A stretch of DNA of 64,000 nucleotides from Desulfocucumis sp964643075. GTDB lineage: Bacteria; Bacillota; Desulfotomaculia; Desulfotomaculales; Desulfocucumaceae. The notes under the pieces were generated by a model. It was not told the DNA's origin. It made no database searches and saw nothing but the letters and a program-made list of their open reading frames with translations. Positions within the stretch are counted from its first letter, which is position 1. Each line of letters begins with the position of its first letter. Shown here one piece after another: positions 25,350-31,922 of the stretch. Position numbers and translations under genes: made by a program. The DNA lies in the NCBI GenBank assembly GCA_964643075.1, contig CAZXQO010000007.1:1-64000 (forward strand), in the 5' to 3' direction.

Positions 25350-26210
25350 CTATCTTTTCAACCAGGGTTCAAGTTCGTTAATTGCATCCCCGAGAATTGC
25401 CGCAGAATTTGCATACACTTTTTTAACCCCGGGCTGTCTGGTGGAAAGAGCGTACAGTTCGCAGTCCGCCTGGCATTTTTTTAAGGTGGCAAAGACAAGA
25501 TCCTTTGTTTTTGGCTGCGGAACCTGAATAGCGTCGTCGAAAAGATCCATGTACAACTGGCCGGCGGAATCAACCTGGGCAATGAATACATTTTCCGGGG
25601 CCACACCGGTCTTTTCCAGTTCCGTATGCAGCCACCCCCTGTTGAGTCCCATGGCAGTCAGGGGCTCATCCATGATCACACTGTCCATGATCACAGTCTG
25701 TGGCACGCTTTCCCGTCCCAAATTCATGCCCATGCTTTTAGCGGTAACGGGCTGCTGATTTTTATTCAGCAACACGCTTACCTCGCCCGTAGGCTCCAGC
25801 ACGGCAAATTCAACATCAGCGAAATTAAAAACGTTTTTCTGGCGCAGCTGGCTTAACAGGTCTTCCGGGGTAAGGCGGGCTTCCAATAATTTGTCTTCAA
25901 GTACCTTGCCGTGATTTATCAGCACCGTTTCTTTCCCCTGGACGATATCCCGCACTGACTTATATTTTATAGACAATACATATATCAGTGCAGGCAACAC
26001 CGTCCAAACTACCAGGACTATAATCCCGCCGGCCAGATTCCTGACAATGTTCAGTGAAAGGGCGGCGGCAACCACCCCTATGGCAATCGCCGCTACCAGA
26101 TCAAAATATGTCAGGCGTGAAGTCTGCCTTTTACCTATCAGCCGGACCAGCAGTAGTGTAAGCAGGAACAGTCCGCCGGAGCGCAGCAGCATATTCAACC
26201 ATTCGGGCAT
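25350..26210 (-). CDS. DUF421 (YetF-like) membrane protein
   Basis: A 286-residue protein with three N-terminal helices (to about residue 80) and a cytoplasmic DUF421 domain: RLIGKRQTSRLTYFDLV, then INHGKVLEDKLLEARLTPEDLLSQLR (split here by the conserved 'NHGKV' start) and NVFNFADVEFAVLEPTGEVS. It has an extra C-terminal part (DLVFATLKKCQADCELYALS) beyond the common DUF421 length. In spoVA-2mob operons a YetF-like gene belongs to the spore heat-resistance set. AAGGAG precedes the ATG. Function unknown. Confidence 0.88.
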   Translation of the reverse strand: MPEWLNMLLRSGGLFLLTLLLVRLIGKRQTSRLTYFDLVAAIAIGVVAAALSLNIVRNLAGGIIVLVVWTVLPALIYVLSIKYKSVRDIVQGKETVLINHGKVLEDKLLEARLTPEDLLSQLRQKNVFNFADVEFAVLEPTGEVSVLLNKNQQPVTAKSMGMNLGRESVPQTVIMDSVIMDEPLTAMGLNRGWLHTELEKTGVAPENVFIAQVDSAGQLYMDLFDDAIQVPQPKTKDLVFATLKKCQADCELYALSTRQPGVKKVYANSAAILGDAINELEPWLKR

Positions 26211-26236
26211 GATGGCTAACTCCTTGCTATGTTATA

Positions 26237-26443
26237 CTAAAACCCTTTATACTGGGGTTCTTCAAACTCCAAGACGCTTATTCTTTGCTCCAGGCCGTCT
26301 ATAACCAGGCCGACGCGCTCCGAGTTGCACCGGTATACAGTTTTGGCCTCGCCGTTTTCCTCGTGCAGGGCAAACAAATCCAGCGTGGCCCGGATTCCTT
26401 TCAGGCTGGCCAGGGTCTGCTTGGCCTGCGCACTGACGGTCAT
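26237..26443 (-). CDS. DUF1657 small protein
   Basis: A 68-residue soluble alpha-helical protein. DUF1657 features are the AKQTLASLKGIRATLDLFAL opening and the EEPQYKGF ending, both shared with the paralogue at 26575. It stands 26 bp before the DUF421 gene and is the second DUF1657 gene of the block. Such pairs accompany spoVA-2mob genes in Bacillus; the function is not known. AAGAGGTGATG precedes the ATG. Confidence 0.88.
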   Translation of the reverse strand: MTVSAQAKQTLASLKGIRATLDLFALHEENGEAKTVYRCNSERVGLVIDGLEQRISVLEFEEPQYKGF

Positions 26444-26530
26444 CAGCCATCACCTCTTTGCCTTATTTTGCTTTCTAATTCTTTTTTCTATGCGCTTCGA
26501 ATTGTGACAGTAGTTTCTTTTTGCCTTGTC

Positions 26531-26568
26531 GGCATAAAAAGGAAGGCCGAGGCCTTCCTTTTTATGCC
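26531..26568. terminator. 18-bp perfect palindrome, bidirectional terminator
   Basis: GGCATAAAAAGGAAGGCC and its exact complement are separated by only 2 nt. The A-run and T-run are inside the stem, as in strong bidirectional terminators. It begins 6 bp behind the stop of the first DUF1657 gene, so most transcripts from that gene would stop before the rest of the operon. Confidence 0.75.
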
Positions 26569-26574
26569 GTTCCT

Positions 26575-26787
26575 TTAAAACCCCTTATACTGTGGCTCCT
26601 CTTGTTCCATTTGCAGAATCCTCGGCTCCAGTGTGTTAACAATGGCCTCCGTCTGCGTGGCGGCGTCGGTGTAAAGCTGTTTCGCCTGCTGGTTCTGGGT
26701 TTGCAGGGCAAAGGACTCCAGACTGGCCTGGGCATTTTTCAGGCCGGCTAATGTTTGTTTTACCAGAGATGCTACGGTCAATGTCAT
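26575..26787 (-). CDS. DUF1657 small protein, first of the spoVA block
   Basis: A 70-residue helical protein ending EEPQYKGF like its neighbour, with KQTLAGLKNAQASLESFALQ at the start. GGGAGGAT precedes the ATG. A palindromic terminator directly follows, so this gene may be expressed in excess of the spoVA genes. Its promoter should lie in 26788-27020 and is probably forespore-specific; GCATA ... GTATATC at suitable spacing could be a sigma-G/F type site, but the match is weak. Confidence 0.88.
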   Translation of the reverse strand: MTLTVASLVKQTLAGLKNAQASLESFALQTQNQQAKQLYTDAATQTEAIVNTLEPRILQMEQEEPQYKGF

Positions 26788-27029
26788 ATCCTCCCATGAA
26801 TTATTTTACTTCGCTAGCCTTTACGCTTTTGGTATTTTTTATTCCGGCAGATATACCTTAACAAGGCGGATATTTATATGCATCTATGCCGCTAGAAGGC
26901 AACAGCAGCTAATGAAAAAGTTAATAAGTTAAGAACCTGCCCCCCGTATTACAACACGGCGGCATGGAAATGATATGTCTGTAAAATAAACAACACTCTA
27001 AATAAAAGTAACTGGGGGAAGTGTTCAAA

Positions 27030-27710
27030 ATGCTCCTTGTATTCATCCGTACCCTAATATTAATTACACTGGTTGTGGTCGGCCTGCGTGTAATGGGAAA
27101 AAGACAGGTTGGGCAACTTCAGCCGTACGAACTGGTAATAATCATACTTCTTTCGGAATTGGCAGCAATCCCCATAGGCAACAGCGGCATACCGCTGGCT
27201 TACGCCATAATCCCCATTTTAACCCTGGTTGCAATCCATATTTTTCTATCATATCTTTCCCTGAAAAGCGAACAGGCCCGGGGAATCATCTGCGGCACTC
27301 CCAGCGTGCTGATAGAAAACGGTAAAATAGTGGAGAAGGAACTGATCAGGCTAAGGTACAACATAAATGAGCTGACAGAACAGCTCCGGGCTAAAAATAT
27401 TCCCAATATAGCTGATGTTGAATTCGCCATTTTAGAGACCAGCGGCCAACTCAGTGTTATACCCAAATCCCAGAAAAGGCCGGTGGTCCCGGCAGATATG
27501 AACCTGCCCACCAACTACGAGGGCATCCCGGTGACTCTGATCATTGATGGGTTTGTTTTCGATAAAAATCTGTCCAAAATAAATTTAAGCCGGGAATGGC
27601 TGCAGGCGGAACTGCAAAAGTTCGGCATAAGTGACTTCGGAGAAGTGCTTTTTGCCAGCATAGACTCCGAAGACAAATTATTCTTCCAGCAAAAAGCGAA
27701 AGCAATATAA
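27030..27710 (+). CDS. DUF421 membrane protein, second copy
   Basis: About 226 residues: three N-terminal helices, then a DUF421 domain (GLRVMGKRQVGQLQPYELV, then IENGKIVEKELIRLRYNINE and NIPNIADVEFAILETSGQLS). A GTG at 27021 gives a frame three codons longer, but its spacing to GGGGGA is too short, so ATG 27030 is preferred. It is divergent from the DUF1657 gene and forms an operon with the DUF4363 gene 14 bp downstream. This second DUF421 is shorter than the one inside the spoVA block. Confidence 0.88.
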   Translation: MLLVFIRTLILITLVVVGLRVMGKRQVGQLQPYELVIIILLSELAAIPIGNSGIPLAYAIIPILTLVAIHIFLSYLSLKSEQARGIICGTPSVLIENGKIVEKELIRLRYNINELTEQLRAKNIPNIADVEFAILETSGQLSVIPKSQKRPVVPADMNLPTNYEGIPVTLIIDGFVFDKNLSKINLSREWLQAELQKFGISDFGEVLFASIDSEDKLFFQQKAKAI

Positions 27711-27724
27711 GGAGTTGAAAAATT

Positions 27725-28105
27725 ATGAAATTAATATGGTCAGTTTTAGTTGCTTTTGTAATAGTACTGGGGCTGGGCGCATGGGCGAACATCCAGTTGA
27801 ATAAATCCACCACCGGGCTCATACAAAAAATCGACCTTATTGAATCCGATATTACGAACGGAAGGTGGGACCATGCCTATAAAAATACCCTGGCATTTGA
27901 GAAAGAATGGGGAAAAAGCGCAAAATGGTGGCCCACCATACTGGACCACCAGGAAATGGACAATATAGAGTTCTCACTGGCCAAATTCAAGGAATACGTT
28001 GCCGGAAAAAACAACGTACTTTCCCTGGCCCAACTGTCGGAAATAAAACTTATGCTTGAGCATCTCCCCAAAAAGGAAGCTATAAGTCTTCAAAATATTT
28101 TCTAG
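27725..28105 (+). CDS. DUF4363 protein
   Basis: A 126-residue protein with one N-terminal membrane helix (about residues 4-24) and an extracytoplasmic helical domain (WDHAYKNTLAFEKEWGKSAKWW). DUF4363 genes are regular partners of DUF421 genes in Clostridia, as here. AAGGAG precedes the ATG. The product would sit outside the membrane, with the DUF421 domain inside; function unknown. The 3' end faces sigF with only 20 bp between stops. Confidence 0.8.
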   Translation: MKLIWSVLVAFVIVLGLGAWANIQLNKSTTGLIQKIDLIESDITNGRWDHAYKNTLAFEKEWGKSAKWWPTILDHQEMDNIEFSLAKFKEYVAGKNNVLSLAQLSEIKLMLEHLPKKEAISLQNIF

Positions 28106-28125
28106 CCCCAGAACTGTCATGCTAT

Positions 28126-28923
28126 TTACTCATTGATGATAGAATCCCCGGACGAAATCAAACCTTTTAATTTTTTCAACGCCTGTCGCTCCAGGCGTGA
28201 TACCTGAACCTGGGAGAGTCCCAGTCTGGCTGCGATATCGGCCTGGGTCCGGTCATCAAAAAACCGCCAGATCAATATCTTTCTGTCTCTCTCGGGCAGG
28301 TTAAGCAGCAATTCCTTCACCGCGATCATGTCCAGCCAAGGGATGTCGTCCCCGTCACCTTCGTTACCATGCAACTGATCCAGCAAAAAGATGGGGTCCC
28401 CGTCATCCTGGTGCAATGTTTCGTATATTGATGCCGGTGTCTGGGCTGCTTCCAGGGCGTTTACTATTTCCTCCCGGGACAGACCCATGTCTTCGGCCAC
28501 TTCCCCCACCGAAGGTTCCCGGCCCATCTTTCCTGTTAGCCTTTCCCTGGTCTGCTGGATCCTGTAAGCCAGCTCCTTTACCGAACGACTGACTTTCACC
28601 GGACTGTCATCCCGTAAAAACCTTCGGATTTCTCCCACAATCATCGGTACGGCATAAGTGGAAAATTTAACATCATAGGACAGGTCAAATTTGTCAATGG
28701 CCTTCATCAGGCCGATACAACCGATCTGAAAAAGATCCTCCAGTTCATAGCCCCGGTTTTGAAAGCGCTTAACCAGATTAAAAACCAGCTTAAGGTTACA
28801 ATTCACCAACCGGTCTCTGGCAAAGCGGTCGCCCTGCTGCGCCTTTTGGAGCAAATCCCGCATTTCTTCGTCCTTTAAGAGGGGGAAACGGGGCAGGTTC
28901 ATCTCAATCAATCTGTTACCCAT
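28126..28923 (-). CDS. sigF: Sporulation sigma factor F
   Basis: First forespore-specific sigma factor. The 265 residues carry regions 2 (DRLVNCNLKLVFNLVKRF, IGCIGLMKAIDKFDL, FSTYAVPMIVGEIRRFLRDD), 3 and 4 (ERDRKILIWRFFDDRTQADI, GLSQVQVSRLERQAL). It is held by the anti-sigma factor SpoIIAB and freed by SpoIIAA after septation. It is the last gene of spoIIAA-spoIIAB-sigF, 10 bp behind spoIIAB. Confidence 0.97.
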   Translation of the reverse strand: MGNRLIEMNLPRFPLLKDEEMRDLLQKAQQGDRFARDRLVNCNLKLVFNLVKRFQNRGYELEDLFQIGCIGLMKAIDKFDLSYDVKFSTYAVPMIVGEIRRFLRDDSPVKVSRSVKELAYRIQQTRERLTGKMGREPSVGEVAEDMGLSREEIVNALEAAQTPASIYETLHQDDGDPIFLLDQLHGNEGDGDDIPWLDMIAVKELLLNLPERDRKILIWRFFDDRTQADIAARLGLSQVQVSRLERQALKKLKGLISSGDSIINE

Positions 28924-28933
28924 ATAACCACCC

Positions 28934-29380
28934 TCAGTGGCCCGGCATGATGGCGGCCAGACTATTTAACTGCTTAAACATTCTTACCCTGGTACCCTTG
29001 CCCGGAGCCGAATCTACCTCCAATTTATCCGTAAATGACTGCATAAAGGCAAAACCCAGGCCCATTCTTTCCGGATCGGTGGAATAAGCCGGTGTCATTG
29101 CCCTGGCAATATCTTTTATACCGGCGCCACTGTCCGCCACTATTATCTCCAGGGCATCTTTGTAAAGTATAACTTCCACCTGCACAGTTTCACCTATCCT
29201 ATTCCTATAGCCGTGGATAATGGAGTTGGTAACCGCTTCGGATACGGCTACCTTTAACTCGTCCAGGTCGCCAAGCGTAAAGTCAAGTTGCGATGCAAAT
29301 GCCGCCACCGCCACCCGGGCAAAGGCTACATTCTCAGGCAGGCTGTTAAATTCGATACTCATGCGGTTAATTAATTGCAT
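28934..29380 (-). CDS. spoIIAB: Anti-sigma-F factor and serine kinase SpoIIAB
   Basis: A 148-residue GHKL-type kinase that binds sigma-F and also phosphorylates SpoIIAA. The ATP-binding N-box EAVTNSIIHGY and the G1 box VADSGAGIKDIARAM are visible, with GLGFAFMQSF as the G2 region. ATAGGAGG precedes the ATG. It lies 11 bp after spoIIAA. Confidence 0.97.
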   Translation of the reverse strand: MQLINRMSIEFNSLPENVAFARVAVAAFASQLDFTLGDLDELKVAVSEAVTNSIIHGYRNRIGETVQVEVILYKDALEIIVADSGAGIKDIARAMTPAYSTDPERMGLGFAFMQSFTDKLEVDSAPGKGTRVRMFKQLNSLAAIMPGH

Positions 29381-29391
29381 CTAAAAACCTC

Positions 29392-29730
29392 CTATCCGGC
29401 CCCGGCAACGGCCTCTTCTTCTGAGCGGTATTCTCCCATTATTCTTAGCAATCCTGAAAGCTCCAGTATCTTTTTAACCTGGGGCATGGGGGCTACCAGG
29501 GATACCCTTCCGCCCGAGGCTGCCAAACGCTTGTACCTGCCCAGCAGCACACCAAGCCCGGAGCTGTCTATATACGATACACTCTTTAGATTAATAATCA
29601 GGTGTCCTGTTTCATACTGTTCCAGAGCGGTATCGATGGATGTACGCAATTTTTCCGACACGCCCAGATCAATTTCCCCCGCCGGCCTTACCACCACGGC
29701 CCCCCGCATAGTTTCAATATTAATCAGCAA
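29392..29730 (-). CDS. spoIIAA: Anti-anti-sigma factor SpoIIAA
   Basis: A 112-residue STAS-domain protein. YIDSSGLGVLLGRYKRL contains the regulatory serine (Ser56 or Ser57, equal to Ser58 of Bacillus). In the dephosphorylated state it removes SpoIIAB from sigma-F. The start appears to be TTG at 29728-29730 (MLINIETMRG) behind GGGGGAG; an ATG seven codons on is possible but has no ribosome site. First gene of the spoIIA operon. Confidence 0.95.
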   Translation of the reverse strand: MLINIETMRGAVVVRPAGEIDLGVSEKLRTSIDTALEQYETGHLIINLKSVSYIDSSGLGVLLGRYKRLAASGGRVSLVAPMPQVKKILELSGLLRIMGEYRSEEEAVAGAG

Positions 29731-29765
29731 CCGGGTCTCCCCCCTGACAGCTTGTAAATATTATT

Positions 29766-29795
29766 GTTTTCAACACCTGACACAGGCATTCCTGC
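29766..29795 (-). promoter_or_regulatory. Predicted sigma-H promoter of spoIIA
   Basis: On the minus strand GCAGGAATG (29787-29795), a 12-bp spacer and GTTGAAAAC (29766-29774) match the sigma-H consensus RnAGGAwWW - 11/12 - RnnGAAT at all but one important base. Transcription would start about 30 bp upstream of the spoIIAA start. The spoIIA operon of Bacillus is transcribed by sigma-H. Confidence 0.6.
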
Positions 29796-29814
29796 TAAAT
29801 CTTACCAGAATAAA

Positions 29815-29821
29815 TGTCGAA
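29815..29821 (+). promoter_or_regulatory. Spo0A box upstream of spoIIA
   Basis: A perfect TGTCGAA heptamer, 20 bp upstream of the predicted sigma-H -35 element. Spo0A activates spoIIA in Bacillus through boxes in this region. One 7-mer can occur by chance, but the position is right. Confidence 0.55.
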
Positions 29822-29959
29822 AAGCAAAAAAGGGGTATCTGTCCCAAAGGTTTATGTCTTCCCATCTTGCAGACGGTGAATACCCGGGGATCGGGCTGCC
29901 GCCCGCTCCCCGGATATGTGGCCAGGAGACTGTTGCATGCAGTTTTTAGGAGCGGCATC

Positions 29960-31156
29960 CTAGTGCAGCCCTTGAAATTTATTAAACGCCCTGTTCATCT
30001 GGGTAAAGAGAGACGCCTTGTTTATGCTCCGTTCCGCCACCAGTGGAACCCGCAGCACCTCACGGCCATTTTTAACCACCACATAGTCCCCTATTTTCTG
30101 ACCTTTTTTAACAGGGGCATTAATTTGATCCGGTGCTTCTATCCTGGAAGTGAACCCCTTTTCCCCCCCCTTGGGGACGACCAGACCAACATTTCCAGCG
30201 GTGATAAGGTTCACGCTTTTTTCCACGCCTTTACCCACAGAGATGGATTTTACTTTTTTTCCGGCATCCGCTATGTTCACCGCCTTGTACCTGGCGTAAC
30301 CATAGTTAAAAAGTTTTATGGATTCCCTGTAATGGCTTTTAACCTCCGGGGTGCCCAGTACCACTGCCACCAGCCTCAAACCGTTGCGATTGCAGGACGA
30401 AGCCAGGCAGTATTTAGCCTCGTTGGTCCAGCCGGTTTTACCGGCATCTACCCCGGGGTACCATTTTAAAAGCTTGTTGTTATTCCATAGTTTGAAATCC
30501 CCGCCCCTCAGGTCATATTCGTAAACATTTGAAGTTTTCCTGAAAAGGGGCGACTTGAGACATTCACGCAATATTACCGCCAGATCCCTGGCTGAAGAAT
30601 AATGGCCCTCAGCCGGCAGCCCGGTAGGATTGGCGAAATGGGTGTGCTTCAGTCCCAGTTCCCTGGCCCGCTGGTTCATGGCCTCCACAAAAGCCTCTTC
30701 GCTACCGCTTATATGTTCAGCCACCGCCACACTGGCATCATTGGCAGAACCCACCGCCACAGCTATGATCATTTCCTTCATGGTCATTTCTTCGCCAGGC
30801 TCTAGAAATACCTGCGACCCGCCCATGTGCGAGGCATTTTCAGTGACAGTCACTTTGTCCGTCAGCTTCACCTTGCCGCTTTCCACGGCATCAGTGGCCA
30901 GCAAAAGTGTCATAAGTTTGGTAACACTGGCCATGGGCAGTTCCTTGTCGGGTTCTTTTTCGAAAAGAACCTGGCCGGAATTCGCCTCCATCAAAACGGC
31001 GCTTTCCGCAGTTGTATTCAGGAGAGCCTTTTTACCCGCTTTCTCTACTGTTTCCGTCTTACCAGCAGAAGGGGGTACGGCAAAAACCGGCGAAGACAAC
31101 GCAAAGATTGTAATTATAGATAATAACGCGATTCTTAATAAAATTTTCCCGGGCAT
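29960..31156 (-). CDS. dacF: D-alanyl-D-alanine carboxypeptidase DacF
   Basis: Penicillin-binding peptidase S11 that trims the pentapeptide side chains of peptidoglycan, in the forespore for DacF. The start at 31156 (MPGKILLRIALLSI) has AAAGGA at good spacing; an ATG at 31195 adds 13 residues without one. A signal peptide ends in SSPVFA. The three active-site motifs are present: SVTK, SAN in GSANDASVAVAEH, and KTG in DAGKTGWT. The C-terminal PBP5-type domain and an amphipathic end follow. Upstream of spoIIAA, as in Bacillus. Confidence 0.95.
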   Translation of the reverse strand: MPGKILLRIALLSIITIFALSSPVFAVPPSAGKTETVEKAGKKALLNTTAESAVLMEANSGQVLFEKEPDKELPMASVTKLMTLLLATDAVESGKVKLTDKVTVTENASHMGGSQVFLEPGEEMTMKEMIIAVAVGSANDASVAVAEHISGSEEAFVEAMNQRARELGLKHTHFANPTGLPAEGHYSSARDLAVILRECLKSPLFRKTSNVYEYDLRGGDFKLWNNNKLLKWYPGVDAGKTGWTNEAKYCLASSCNRNGLRLVAVVLGTPEVKSHYRESIKLFNYGYARYKAVNIADAGKKVKSISVGKGVEKSVNLITAGNVGLVVPKGGEKGFTSRIEAPDQINAPVKKGQKIGDYVVVKNGREVLRVPLVAERSINKASLFTQMNRAFNKFQGLH

Positions 31157-31339
31157 TCTATTCATCCTTTCTAAGGTTTTCAGAAATTGGGCCATATTCT
31201 ATTATGCGACAGGAAAACAAATTTATACCGGGAAAAAATGTAATCCTTACAGAGCACAATGTTATAAACTATTGGGCATTGCTATTGCAACTACATTGAA
31301 CTATAATCAAAAAAATGATTACCGGGGGGTTATTAAGAC

Positions 31340-31834
31340 ATGATAGATATTGATTCAAAATGCAGGACTTATTTGGAAGACATAGCCAAAAGATGGCTGG
31401 CCCATGACGGACTCTGGTTTCAGGCCGTGGAAAAATCTCACGGTATTGATGAGGCCGTCAGGCTGGATATAGAAGCAATGGAAAAATTCACCGTTAACGA
31501 AGCACAAAGGATCATGAAATTAGCAGACATAAAGCCGGGAGGCGGGCTGCCGGCACTCAAGGAAGCCCTACAGTGGAGGCTATACGCTTTTATCAACCAG
31601 CAGGAAATAATTGAAAAAGATGAAAACACCCTTATTTTTAAAATGGTTAACTGCAGGGTACAGTTCGCCCGGGAGAGAAAGGGCATGGCCCTGCACCCCT
31701 GCAAGCCCGTAGGCCTAGTGGAATATGCCGGCTTCGCCTCCACCATCGACCCCAGGATAAAAACAAAATGCCTGGGTTGTCCCCCTGATGAGAAAAAGGA
31801 TGACTTCTACTGCGCCTGGGAATTTAGCATATAA
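31340..31834 (+). CDS. Conserved cytosolic protein, DUF6125-like
   Basis: A 164-residue soluble protein. The second half has a cysteine set: CRVQFARERKG, LHPCKPVG, then CLGCPPDEK and a final CAW. This recalls proteins annotated as DUF6125 or L-2-amino-thiazoline-4-carboxylate-hydrolase-like, in which such cysteines may bind metal. GGGGGG-type sequence precedes the ATG. It is a single gene, divergent from dacF. The name is a resemblance, not a proven assignment. Confidence 0.6.
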   Translation: MIDIDSKCRTYLEDIAKRWLAHDGLWFQAVEKSHGIDEAVRLDIEAMEKFTVNEAQRIMKLADIKPGGGLPALKEALQWRLYAFINQQEIIEKDENTLIFKMVNCRVQFARERKGMALHPCKPVGLVEYAGFASTIDPRIKTKCLGCPPDEKKDDFYCAWEFSI

Positions 31835-31844
31835 TGAAATAAAA

Positions 31845-31876
31845 GCCCCCGAAACACAACCAGTGTGCCAGGGGCA
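31845..31876 (-). terminator. Terminator of the phosphoesterase/ABC cluster
   Basis: On the minus strand TGCCCC ... GGGGGCT forms a stem that is followed by TTTTATTTC. It lies about 45 bp behind the stop of the gene at 31923 and would end transcription of the cluster that reads down from 41.9 kb. Confidence 0.6.
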
Positions 31877-31922
31877 AATCATTGCCAGGGAATAAATTTG
31901 GGATCAGGATTTACATACGGTA

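Noticed and set aside
29375..30469. 364-codon plus-strand frame opposite spoIIAA and dacF
   Set aside because: Antisense to two clear genes and to their promoter region; no ribosome site or domain.
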